From positions 744,001-808,000 of the forward strand of contig JAOVFP010000001.1 in NCBI GenBank assembly GCA_025738555.1: DNA of 64,000 nucleotides. The letters run 5' to 3'. Positions 12,227 through 23,538 of the stretch are shown piece by piece. Each line of letters begins with the position of its first letter. Position 1 is the stretch's first letter. The stretch is from Cyathus striatus (taxonomy: Eukaryota; Basidiomycota; Agaricomycetes; Agaricales; Nidulariaceae). Position numbers and translations under genes: made by a program. The notes below the pieces were generated by a model. It ran no database searches. It was not told the DNA's origin and was given only the letters and a program-made list of their open reading frames with translations.

Positions 12227-13600
12227 TCCAACAACGAACATCGACTGCAGCATTATATCGATCGTCTTATTGGACCCCAATACTAGCAATGAGCCGTTTC
12301 CTCCCTTTCCAAATGAGATCCATGTTAGAGGTTCAGACATCGGCTTGAGTTGGCGTTTTGATAATAAATTCGGTGAAGCTGCAACGAGAGTGCCTCTAGA
12401 GAACGAGCATGCACTCCCAAAAACAAACGAACACCCGGGACACTATCCATCGGCGATCTCACTTGCTCCACAAAGGACAATCCATTGACTAGTCAAAACA
12501 CCCCTAGCCGTCGGAGGCACCTGCGGTAAGAACTTGAAGAACAGTGGTCTTGGTGAATTCTTGACTCCCAGTAGAATATATTGCATAGTTCAACAGCGCA
12601 ACCCAGCGAACGTGTTGCGGCTCTCCACTGCAAACAGACGCCTATGGTCACTATCCATCGACCACCCGCAGGAAGAAGAATGAACTTCTCCACTTCTAGA
12701 TGACCGCGTTTCACTCTTCGTTCTTCCTGAGATAGACTCCTATCGCCCATCTTGCCCAAACGTTCAGTTAGTACTTGATGCATTAAAGCTTCAAAGAGGA
12801 ATGTCGAGGCTTTTGGTCGTGTACATGTATCATAGAGGATGCTTCTTGCTAGTTATTCGATCCTAATCTTCGATTGTGGTGGAGGCGGAGGTAATCGATG
12901 GTAAAACGTAGGGCCCTAGAGTCTCAGTAAGGAAATTGCTTGGAAAGATAAATCAATAACACACCTCGTTGACGCAGGCCTGGTTTCGTTCCCATAGAGT
13001 CGGTCTCTAACAATCATCCCCCCCAGAGCCCTCACTCCCAACGAACTCCCACTTTCCATCAGCCACCTTCAATCCCAGAAACACGGTCACGGATTCAGAT
13101 TTCCATACGTTCCTACGCAGGAAGTGACAGCCGATAACGTAACAAATTTGAAAGCCTTGAGTCTTCCTATGCACTTTCTCTGTACCTTCTCTGGCTGTAG
13201 GACCTAGGTGCGCTCTTAGTTCCTTCGTTACTGCCATGTGGGATGCCTTTTATGTCGAGTGTGGTTATGCGATATGGCCCTTCGTTTTGGCGAGGGAGGC
13301 TGTAGTTGAGCAAACTGGGGTTCGACGAGTTGCAAAGCGATGTACGGAGGGAACGCTACTTCAGATGTGGAGACAACAAGAGGTAAGTATACCCTTCATG
13401 AGGAAGAAGTGTCAGCGTACGTACGCTGTGTGGAGATCTGACCTCTTAGATAGATGTCATCGAGATCAGAATTTGGGGGGTAAACTTGAGGGAGAAGAAG
13501 GTAGGGATGGATCTAGCATTTGTGACGGATTCCAGGAGAAGAGTGGTGTGGTGGGAAGGCAAGCGAAAGAGGGACAAGCGGCAAACGAGCGGCGTGGATA
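12227..13600. other. GC-richer stretch with fragmentary ORFs, possible gene relic
   Basis: Unlike its AT-rich neighbours this stretch has gene-like composition, but no ORF holds together. A minus-strand ORF at 12783-12493 contains VEKFILLPAGGRWIVTIG, which resembles a beta-propeller strand of mushroom F-box/WD-type proteins. A second minus ORF lies at 13237-13007. I cannot join them into a gene. A decayed host gene is the most likely reading. Confidence 0.25.
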
Positions 13601-13604
13601 TGAT

Positions 13605-13660
13605 ACATCGGTTGACGGACCGAGATTACCGAGTATGCAAGTTCGACTCCCAATATGATT
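13605..13660 (+). repeat. tRNA-like (SINE-type) repeat unit, second subtype
   Basis: Contains GGACCGAGATTACCGAG followed by the box-B-like GTTCGACTCCCA. The same two blocks recur at 47855-47890 and 49690-49725, where the surrounding sequence is also related. Confidence 0.45.
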
Positions 13661-13784
13661 ATCATTTCATGATTTCGCGTGAATAGTATGACATGTTTCA
13701 CAATAGGCACAGTATCAATTAATGCAAGTTCCATTGCATTATCCCACAGATTCATACTAAATGCTGAGTCAATTGCATGCAAAC

Positions 13785-13870
13785 ACGGCGGTAATAGCCA
13801 AACTGTAATAAGCAGCTGGCTCGCACTTCGGGTGTGTCTGAGCAGGCTAGTATTACTTACTACTGTCCAA
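13785..13870 (+). repeat. tRNA-like (SINE-type) repeat unit
   Basis: TAGCCAAACTGTAATA (box-A-like) is followed by CAGCTGGCTCGCACTTCGGG and GTGTGTCTGAG. It matches the units at 48608-48690 and 14205-14285 block by block. Confidence 0.5.
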
Positions 13871-14204
13871 GCTTCCAAATTTTGGATCGTGGAAACATAT
13901 TTATCGGTATGTCTAAGATTTATCATGACATGATTCTCCAACCTTCGTATTATAACTTCTCCCCGTTGCGTAAAAAGTGAATGCGAAATAGGTGAACTGT
14001 AATAGGATGCACAATCGTCATTAATATTGTCGCGTGCACTGTGATTCATATATATAGGCGCACCTCAATTTTTCTTGGCCTGTATATTAGGACCGAAAGG
14101 TCCTGCTGGTTTATTGCAAATTTTCATCCCTAACTCATTCTGCAGCATTAGTCCTCAGCGCTCAGCAAAGCCTATATTAAAGGATGAACGAACACAAACT
14201 GTCG

Positions 14205-14285
14205 ACAGTAATATGGCCGGACTGTAATAATATTCTGGCGCTGCGACTTGCGCGTGAGTTCGATCCTCGGCCCCACTATCCATAG
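14205..14285 (+). repeat. tRNA-like (SINE-type) repeat unit, best-preserved boxes
   Basis: GACAGTAATATGGCCGGACTG supplies a box A (TGGCCGGACTG) and GAGTTCGATCCTC supplies a box B about 34 bases further on. These fit RNA polymerase III internal promoter boxes. No intact cloverleaf is evident. Confidence 0.55.
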
Positions 14286-15329
14286 CAGAGTGAAGATCTT
14301 TTTATAGTAAGTAGCTTTATTGGAAATTCGACAAGAATCAAGGTCTATATACAAGAATTAAACGGATACCCCAACTATCTCTTGATTTAAGATATATTTT
14401 AAGAGGCATCGTGCTACATGCATCCAGGTCACCAATTCTGATGTAGTACTGTATATAGTCTAACGCGCACAGTTGTAACTGGGGACATAATTGCAGCGTA
14501 GGATACCGATATGTAACGTGCCTGCATTGGAAGACTGAGAGTTGAACGTCGAACAGGGGACAGGAAGCGAATGTAGGACTGTGTCTGTAGCGGAGAACAG
14601 CCCACTTAGAAGATTCGGATGGTGAAATGTGAATTTTGGACAGGTGAATGGTACTAGTAGCATGGATACGAGCCGGAAGGCGTGATCGGAGGAGTTGGTA
14701 AAGTGGTGTGTCGTCATACAGAGTAATCGGAAGGATTTTGGGGTTTGTATCTAGCAGACATTAACCTCGAGAGTATGGAAAGTCTAACGACCACGCTCAA
14801 ACGCATCAAATATAATTGGACTCCGGTGTCCGGCACCGCGGCTTCTCGGTTTCAGTTCTTCAATTTCGCTTAGTCTACTCAGGGTCACTTAAGCGAGATC
14901 TAAGGCCTTCAAATGGAACATTACAACTTATAATAACGATTAAGTATTCTACTGTAATTTCTATTACTAACTGAAGGGTGATCGTACGGTACGGACCTAC
15001 AGTATGTGCACTTAAGCAAATATGTAATTAGTTTTTAAAATGAAATAAGTAATATACTTACAAGTTACAAGGATGTGAGTGATACTAACAGCGCTTAGAT
15101 TACACTATTGAAATGAACGATCAAACGGTAACTATGTGTGCTTAAGCAATGATTTAGTTCTTTAAAATAACATACCTTATGAGCTCCAAAATGATTATTT
15201 GCAGACTAGATGAACTAAGCGATAGTACACCGTGCTCACATTAAGTGAACCAATTGCTTGTTATTACCTACAAATGTCCTTCGTTGTGTGCTATATGAAT
15301 TTATGTCGATACAAGCACTTAACGGCAGC
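14286..15329. other. Intergenic with an imperfect direct repeat pair
   Basis: No gene recognised. Two related blocks about 130 bp apart share TATGTG, CTTAAGCAA, a TAATTAGTTTTTAAAAT-like stretch and a following ATAC (near 15003-15060 and 15132-15178). Confidence 0.35.
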
Positions 15330-15547
15330 GGCCAGGCAGATATTTCCGTGCACACTCAATCATGAGCGTGAGTTGAGCGTGAAGAAATCAATAAGTGAGC
15401 ATGAAGCAATATGTTGCCAACATGCATATGATAAAAATTTCTATTCATGCTTACACTTCCTTTTATTGTAGAGTAGAAATTTTGCCTTGAGCGTGGCACG
15501 CTCTATCACACTCGCTTTTTTACGTACAAGGTAAAAACTAGGTGCTC
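15330..15547. mobile_element. 218-bp MITE of the GAGCGTGA hairpin family, 9-bp target duplication
   Basis: The right end GTAAAAACTAGGTGCTC and the left inner end TTCCGTGCACACTCAAT match the ends of the large element at 25893-44824, and the interior has the same GAGCGTGA repeats. Flanks are AACGGCAGC (15321-15329) and AATGGCAGC (15548-15556), a 9-bp duplication with one transition. A 9-bp duplication suits Mutator-like elements; no transposase is encoded. Confidence 0.75.
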
Positions 15548-15578
15548 AATGGCAGCTAGGCAGGAGCAGATTGGAAGT

Positions 15579-15630
15579 CGGACTGGTTTGGGAATTGAAC
15601 TCGGGACCTGCTGGGTTGTAAGCGAGCTAT
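15579..15630 (-). repeat. tRNA 3'-half-like sequence
   Basis: On the minus strand CTTACAACCCAGCAGG is followed by TCCCGAGTTCAATTCCC, like the anticodon-arm 3' side and T-arm of a tRNA. The 5' half does not fold with it, so it is a tRNA-derived fragment rather than a tRNA gene. Confidence 0.4.
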
Positions 15631-15639
15631 ATATACCCC

Positions 15640-16826
15640 ACGGTAAGTATTATTAGTATCGTTGTACTTATTCATAGATATCTGATTGCGAGGTACAGTA
15701 AGTAGGTGATGAGTTGTAGGACCCTCGAAAATCCTAGTGGAACTTAGATGTTAGAGGTTTTTTTTTTTCGGATGTGTTTTCGGAATATTTGTCCGAAGAG
15801 CATCTAAGTTTGCCCCAAAGTCACAAATATATCTGGATTTCGTGTTCTGGGCTCAAAATTTGTTGACTTTCCCAAATACTTCATTATTTCAAGTAGATTG
15901 AGCTCCCAGCCTCCTGCGCATTGTAATGCGGAGTAGATACTATGTACATTTCTAATCTTCCTGATACAAATCTTCGTATTTTTTTACGAGTCAAAATCAA
16001 TCTAAATGCTATGCCGTGAATACGGCTTTTAGTTGGCTACTTCAAGTGTTTGAGAGTCAAGCCAGTTGACCATAGCCATACCCTCTTTATCCAACACTAC
16101 CTCGCATTATCAACGTGCTCGTGGTTGTGGTCTATTGTAATAGTACCTAAATAAATAGTACTCACTCAAGGTGCGCAGGTAACTTAGAATCAATATTAAG
16201 AGGGGAAATGGGGAATGGATTCACACTAATGTACATACAGGAATTTCGTTGTAGTTTTATACTAGGAAATGTGTCTACGATGTTTACGTTCTCGGACATA
16301 TCGGTGAACTCGTTGATGCGTGAACGTTCGTGCCGCTTCTGGCTTGCACATGCACAACATGGTCTACAAAAGTTTAGTATTAATTCGAATGAAACAGAGA
16401 TTGAGAGGTTAAAACGATATGATAAGTATTACTTGAGACAAATACTGTTATATCTATTTCTTCGTTCACATGACCAGTTCAAAAAATTTCTTAGCCCAGG
16501 TACTCCGAAAGCTTTACTCATGTAAGAGACGGTGAACTCGTTTTCCTCTCTTAAAGGATAACTGATACTCGAAATGTCAAAGAGCATTTAATCCCGAACA
16601 CAACGTAAACCAGGGTTCTATGTACACACCGCCCTCAATAATGTCAGGTACATGGGCTTATTGTGACTTATCGGTCTACAACTCATGTTTTTCTCAATGT
16701 AAGTTCCCGAAGCTAAGCTTTTTTGCTTCTGAGGAAGCATATCTTATCGATCGAGGGAAACAATACATATAGCTGTCTCAGTCTGATTTAATTCTTTCTT
16801 CGCTCTTCTATCACACCTACTCAACG
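15640..16826. other. Intergenic, promoter side of the second F-box gene
   Basis: An ORF at 16208-16525 (105 codons, plus) shows no recognised motif and is probably chance. Nothing else identified. Confidence 0.35.
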
Positions 16827-18567
16827 ATGGACACATGTTCTGGTATGTTACAAGACACTCAACTTCAAGGATTCATCATGTAAGTCTAACGGTGCTCCAT
16901 TCCATAATATCTCATTCACACTGTAAACTTTGACAAGATCCCCAAGAGAAATATGTGATCTTTGTCATGGCTGTTCTGGTCCAAAATTCATTCTTTCGAG
17001 CCTTAGAGGGCTTTCGGATTTCCATCGGAACAATATTGTTCCAACAGGCCCAGACCGCGCATTGGCAGAATCATATATCTCTTATGCAGAATCAGAGATA
17101 GAGCTGCTGGATATGGAGATTTCTCGTCTTCAACAATCTCTCGAAGTACTCCAACAACGACGAGATCTATTACACCAGTTTAAAATACAGGAACAGTCCC
17201 TCTTATCACCTATTAGGAAGCTACCCATGGAATTGCTGCGTCATATATTTTTCCATGCAGCAAACTTGTCTGGGTCCATCATCATATTGTCTATTAGTCG
17301 TAATTCATTTCCTTGGACGTCGGCCCAGGTATCAGCTTATTGGCGCTCAGTCGCGCATTCCTGTAGTTTCCTATGGTCAAACATTTCTTTTGAACTCTAT
17401 CCCGAAAGGGGTGCGATACTAGCTCCAATTCGAAATCGTTTTAAGAAGTGCATTTCACTTTCCAAAGAACGGCTGCTGAATATTACATTTGATAGATATT
17501 GTACTCCGGATTCAATTGGTAAAAGCTGTGTACAGTTGGTGGGGCAGAACTCCTACAGATGGAACAATATGTCAATACGGGATGGGAAGCTTCTGAAGGC
17601 CATCGACGCCTGCATACCCACTCATGATGAATCTTTGGGACATCTAGAGTCACTGTGCCTTCATGAAGTCATTGATTCATTGACTCTTAAACCGACTCCC
17701 AAACTCAGATCCCTAATGGTTAGAAGTGTTAAAGATCCGAACTGCCACATCGACCTTCGTGCAGCCCCCTCTCTCACAAATGTCGGTCTTCACAACATAA
17801 AGAATCCTTTAACAGTTTTTAGGGGCCTCCGCTGGTCACAAATTACACATTTTGACTCGAACGCTAATAATTTCTTACCTGATATGCTTCACACCATGCT
17901 TCAAGGCATGCCAAATCTCATATCTTTGAGTTTGTATGGGCCAACTAGAACATCTCGATGTATTACGCTTCCACATCTAGAAACATTCAAAATTGGTGAA
18001 CATTGGACTGGCACATCGAATGCACTTGATATCATCATAGCACCCTCTCTAAAAACATTACATTTGAACCAGAAATTCCCTCCTTCCTCCGCGATAGCAT
18101 TCATTCGGAGATCTGGATGCTCTCTAGAGGAACTGGAATTTTACGAAATGGATCTTAAAGATACGCAGTGCCAGCTTACTCATGAATTCGATAGTATCAA
18201 GACATTGCGTTTGGAGTCTCGCGATCCTCAATCAATAGCCAATAATATCCGTAGCCTAACGAACAAACGTTCCACCTGCAATGAATGTCTTTTCCCTCAT
18301 CTAGCGGATTTAGGTTTGGATCTTAGGGCCCGTATTGATATCAAGATGATGATTGACATGATAAAATCACGACTAATCGAGCATGACCAATTACAGGAAG
18401 AGACAGGGTATTCCAGGACAGCACATTCTCTAAAATCTGTGCGAATCAATATGAAAGAGCGCCTAGGTAGATCGGAAATTAACATGTTTAATGATTTTAT
18501 CCAGTCGGATCTGGTGCGCAGATCAGGTTTGAAGATGACTGTCGGTAATATGCGGGGTATGCAGTGA
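16827..18567 (+). CDS. F-box/leucine-rich protein with single CxxC and coiled-coil module
   Basis: Two exons: 16827-16879 and 16938-18567, joined in phase by a 58-bp GT-AG intron. The short first exon codes MDTCSGMLQ and onward. Exon 2 opens with ICDLCHGCSGPKF (CxxC), then a coiled coil (SEIELLDMEISRLQQSLEVL), an F-box (LSPIRKLPMELLRHIF), a conserved QVSAYWRSVAHSCSFLW block and degenerate leucine-rich repeats to the stop at 18565-18567. About 560 residues, usual for this mushroom F-box type. It is a clear paralogue of 6043-8198 and is likewise followed by a DUF6533-type gene. Predicted role is substrate choice in an SCF ubiquitin ligase; the substrate is unknown. No frame breaks. Confidence 0.85.
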
Positions 18568-21500
18568 GAGAGCATGTAAATGATACAGGTCAAAAAAGGA
18601 CAATCGTCCAAATTGTGATTCTTCAGAAATATATTCCGTTCTTATTCATACTCGACATTTGCATTGGTTTCCCTGTACACAAACAATATCAATGGGGAAA
18701 TATAATTTATTACTGAAAACGTGTTCCTACCATTCATAGCTCCATGAACCTATTGTCCATGATAACTTCGGTGTATAAGACTCTGGCTATGCCTCGTCCT
18801 CACTTCGAGGCATAAACCAGATACACGCGTACAGCAACAACTGAGGATATGGCGGAGATTTACTAAGAACCTTGACTACCCCGCCTCTTCCGAACCAGCA
18901 TCCAAGTAATGAGTAACCAACGACCCCACTCACTTATCTGTCACCAATCCTGGTACATATGACTAAGTCTCAATTATCCAGATGCAGCAAGAACTCAGCG
19001 CTCACATATCCATACAGAACAGTACGCATTTAGGTGTCAATATGGCTCGAGTCTGCAGGGAAGGGTGGGATTGAAAGAAAATAGGCGCTGAGAATTGAGG
19101 AGTAAATGTTGTACGCGTCTAGCGATAACAGAATTTGTGGGGTCTGTGCCTTCTTGATATGTTCGTGCTTCCCGAATGTATTGAGTGAGGATCGATGTCG
19201 TAGTCACGGTCTACCATGGTGTACCAGTCCTTATAACCGGCGACCTATGAAAACCGCACGCGACACATCAAAGTGGGCAATAGTACTAGCCTGAACGCAC
19301 GTACTCGTATACATCTATCGCTCTCCCATGCTCGACAAGCAACTTCTCGTTAACCAACCGATGACTTTGATACCGAGAGGTGGAGGAAGGGGATATGTAT
19401 TCAAGTCGAGGACATGGGACATGGTGTTCGCTATACCACTCGGGATGCTTCGGACTGGGGAGGGAACCGACTCTCAAAACGGGTGCATAAAGTTCGTAGT
19501 TGGAAGTTCAATTCGGCACGCTGCTGGAAACAGACTTGTGGGCAACGACTGCATTGTCGAAATCACTAAGGTATACTTTGCTGTGTATCCACCCCCATCT
19601 CAGTTAGCTAACACTATAATTTAGAGATTACTTACCGCCGGTGGGACGGGGCATCATCAATTCCTCGCCGAAACCTCCACCTCCACCGTTGCCAATTACC
19701 ACCACCCGCATCGCTAGCAGCCGAGCCTCAGCAGGATCCAACGACGACTATTGAACGTTGTCTCTGACGTGGACGCTTACATTACACACCATCGATATCG
19801 TTCCTGCACGGAAGACTGGGATCTCAAGGCCTTGGGTGCCAAGAGGTGAGAAAGCGATGCAGCGCTGCTCGGATGTGGAGGGATACCCGTTACGAGGCTG
19901 AAGGAGGTCACTGAAACCTGGGGTGCCGGTGTACGTAGGCTCTGTTGAGAGATGGACGCTGGCCTCTCATGTGGGTGTTTCCGTCAGTGTCGTAGTTTGG
20001 GGAGGGGGCTGTTGGGAGGGGATGAGGTTGGCATTGGAGTTGGTGGATGCGGGAACGGGAGTTACCTTGTTTCACAAGGTTTCTGGTTGTGACGTGACAT
20101 GTTACGTGACAGGCAACAATTAAGAATTTTACAATTGTTTACATCTAGGCTCCAGTAAACTTATTAATTAAAGCCTACCACTGGGTTCACCAGTGGTTCA
20201 CTTACTAATAACAAATTAATAATCTCTGTTATCCACTTCCAAATACTAGTAAAATTCACAATTAAGATTATGTTTTTTTTTCAATTATTTACTTCAAAAC
20301 TCCAATAAGTTTAGTAATTAACGTAAAGGTGACAGATGGGTTGGCACCTAATCAAAGAAATACATTAGCAAGTCAGTGAACATCTGTTCAACCTGAGTTG
20401 CCCTAAAGCATCCAGAGAGGGAGTTAAGTAGCATTGTGGAAGGTTTGGAATGAATTGAGGATAATAATCCGAGTTTTTGAGACTTAATGATAACCATTGA
20501 ACTATTAGAATGAAAATTATCTATTGTCAGTATCGATGATAGCCGAACTTCAAATTGCAAGTAAGCAGCACTATTTTCGCTACATCAAATACACAATCTC
20601 CAGAATAATACATGCACATAACACCCTTCTAGCACGTGTGGACATCGTCCGTAACTCTAAAACTGTCGAGTAGCATTAGTGGCTAGTGCATTATGTAGCA
20701 CTGTGAATACCATTTTCCGTGATGAACGGTATATAGGTAAATTCGATGCAGCGAGTTGATGAGGAAGGACAAGAAGACTCAACTAAGACCTAAATGCACA
20801 CGATTCATCTGCTTTTGAGAAAATTCCGAGTAGTTGATAGAGAAACGATCTCCTCGGAGGGATAAGAGGAATAGCGCTTAAAACGCCACAAATCCCCATT
20901 GGATATGAGTCGTGATAGTTTATGTGATCTGGTGATCATAATGTAGGTGCCTTGTTCGATAACCAGAAGGCCTTTAGAGAGAAACAGTATCTTGACTCAC
21001 ATCATCAACTTGATACACACACTTCCAGTATCAGTTTCAATGAACACAGCTCGAAGTCTATGCGTGTCTATCATTGTACATATTCCTAACGTCCTTCACT
21101 TTTCAAAGTGACCACAATACCCCTGAACTTGTGCCATCCGACAATCACGCACTGTGTTCATAAGATTCATATCAATACTTAATGAAAGTATTGCGTATCC
21201 GACGCAACCGCGGGCAGATGATTGGCTTGGCATCCTCTACTAAAGGGTGCTGTTGATAACCGGGATGTCTATACATGGCATTAGATACACTATTCTTCCC
21301 TTTTGTTTTTTTCTCATGATACTTCATACTACACATACTTGCTATAATTTAGTAGATGTTTTAATCTCACGATGTATGGTACCCGAATTACAACCAACAT
21401 GAAATACAGGGTTGAAAAAGTGTGACATCATCTTCTATGACAATACCCATGTGTACCGCATGAGTATGCCAAAGATTTATACCCACGTCTACGGACTCCG

Positions 21501-21672
21501 GAGCCACTCACACCTCAGAAGACCTGTGGGGACACTGCTCATCGGGGTTGTAGATACAAGTAGATGAATTTTAAAGTTTGGTCATTTTGTGCGTCTTAGT
21601 AAAAGGTTAGAATGTTCCGAAGATCACTAAAGACTGGTACTGTAATTACCTGTGCGATGACCTGAGCTCGCA
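18568..21672. other. Long stretch without a convincing gene
   Basis: Overlapping short ORFs on both strands (for example plus 19328-19624, and a minus start at 19711 coding MRVVVIGNGGGGGFGEEL) have gene-like GC content near 19.1-20.1 kb, but no family is recognised. From 20.13 kb the DNA is AT-rich. A dispersed repeat lies at 20346-20420. Confidence 0.3.
20346..20420 (+). repeat. Dispersed repeat, copy 1 (partner at 25104-25190)
   Basis: Shares ordered blocks with 25104-25190: GCACCT, CAAAGAAAT, GTC-GTGAAC, GTTC-ACCTG-GTTG, TAA-G and TCCA. Class unknown. Both copies sit in gene-poor DNA. Confidence 0.55.
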
Positions 21673-21680
21673 TATAAATA
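21673..21680 (+). promoter_or_regulatory. TATA box of DUF6533 copy B
   Basis: TATAAATA about 70 bp before the ATG at 21749, within GAGCTCGCATATAAATA. It is shared in position and sequence with copy A and partly with copy C. Confidence 0.55.
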
Positions 21681-21748
21681 CTACAGTCAGACTACAGGTC
21701 AGTAATCTCCATACAGCCCAATTCCGCTTGCTGCACAAATTCATTAGT

Positions 21749-23538
21749 ATGGGAGACACTGAAGCACTCATCGATTTCTTTATCAACACCACTGATGATT
21801 TTATGACGTCCAGACGAATTTATAGTCGGTTGTTTTATATTACATCTCAATCTCTCACTCTTTTTATGCTTCAGCTTCCGTTATGGCGTTCCTTGTGTAC
21901 GACATCATATACTGTTTTTTCGATGAGGTATTTATATCCACGTTTTATGTGAATTCACCAAACAGTTAATATTTTGTAGGTGAAATACATTTGGTAGTGA
22001 GATGATTAACAGATTATTTTCGAACTTTATTTCACAACACTCTTCGTTAATTTATTAGCGGAATGAAGTGGTCAATACCCAAGGTACTTTATATCATTGC
22101 ACGCTATTTTGGTCTCCTATATATATTGTATGATTTATTCCACTAATTGAGACTACAAGAAACTTATATCATCGACTCTGCAGGGTCTACTCAATAACTC
22201 GTATAAACGTTCACTTTCAATCTGAACAATCACAGCTGACATCTGATTTTCTTTTAGCTGCATACATTACATTCTTTCGAAATCTGTCAACGACTGTTAG
22301 TAGTTTCGCCATGATGAATCAACTCTCTCAGGCTGATCACAGTGGAATTAGTTGTAGCAGTATAGTAACTGTTGCAATTAATGAAATCTGACATACTCTT
22401 ACAGTTGTCGCGCAACAATATGGTTCCGCCAATGGTGAGTACTTGAAATTGATTTAGAATTTCAATTAACATGTGTTATAAAGCGGGGGAACATATTGGA
22501 TTGCAACGGACATTATCTTCGCGTTTAGAGTCAGTGCGTTTTACGGAAATAATAGACGAAGTGAGCATCTCTCCATTTATCTAAGTAACAATGGCAGACT
22601 TATAAATGACAATACTTAGTGGTTTTTTTTCTAGCTATATCTTTATTTGGTCCGTTATAGTGCTATCTTCAGATCATTACTGACCCTTTCCTAAATATTT
22701 ACCAGTACAATTCTCAGTTTGGTTCCCAATAACTATTTTTTAAAGTATTGAACACTAACTGTGAACACTAGTTACTATTAACGAGCGCTTTATTATATGC
22801 TATCGCGGAATTAAAAAGTATCCTAATCATCCCTGGATACAACGTATGCATAACAACTGAACTGGAGGATGAAGATATGCTCCGAATATTGAACTCTCTT
22901 TATCTTGTATACGCTGCCGTATTCCATAGTATGTTTAGTATATTATTCCAGAAACAATTATTAATTTCTTTGCAACAGCTATCTTATTTCTTCTAACAGT
23001 TATTAGGCTAGGAAAGGACGCCACTCCTGGGCGACTAAGGAATCTGTTCCGAAATGAAAGAGGCATGAAGTTTCCTATTATTACATCATGTATCCGAGAC
23101 GGAACAGTGTACTTTTTGATTGTTTTTGGTATGCTGTTCATGAAAGGGCTTTGAATAATCTACTGACATATATGTATTGCAGTGTTTGCAGTTTGGACGT
23201 CTATCATTAATTTTAAATCGAAAAATAAGATTGCCATCTATTTGGGACCGTAATGTCCAGTCCTCCATCATTTTATCCTGGAAGTTTTATATATGTTTAC
23301 AGGTGGTATGATGCAATGATGTCACTTACGGTAAGTAGCTATCTATATTTTAGGTCAACATTGATATAGATAGATATATTCCAAGGGATCACGGTTGATA
23401 TTAAACCTTCGAAAACTCTCAGATGAAAACGGAAGCGCAAGCCCACCTATGGTGTCCAGATCAATTTTTTTTACCCACTCAGCGCATACGACAACCAACA
23501 TATCTCAGGAAGATGGTTTTGAAAACAGGGTAGCTTAG
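21749..23538 (+). CDS. DUF6533-type seven-helix membrane protein, copy B
   Basis: Start MGDTEALIDFFINTT and stop TAG at 23536-23538. Exons in order encode FLVYDIIYCFFDE, VKYIW, GMKWSIPKVLYIIARYFGL (the DUF6533 signature), a CRATIWF exon, GGTYWIATDIIFAFRVSA and FYGNNRR, PGYNVCITTELEDEDML, IRLGKDATPGRLRNLFRNE ending RDGTVYFLIVF, VFAVWTSIINF, WYDAMMSLT and a last exon beginning GSRLILNLRKL. This is a membrane protein of receptor-like topology with unknown ligand. The first intron would use a weak donor (ATA then GTCGGT) where C has GTATGT, so this copy may be mis-spliced or losing function. Some central splice phases could not be reconciled by eye. Confidence 0.6.

Noticed and set aside
13900..14280. 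Functional tRNA genes from the box-A and box-B matches
   Set aside because: Acceptor and anticodon stems do not pair, and the same sequence recurs as a degenerate repeat, so a SINE-type origin is preferred.
19328..19711. Dinucleotide-binding protein suggested by VVVIGNGGGG on minus
   Set aside because: The Gly-rich stretch is short, continues into no recognisable fold, and the following frame stops soon after the possible intron.
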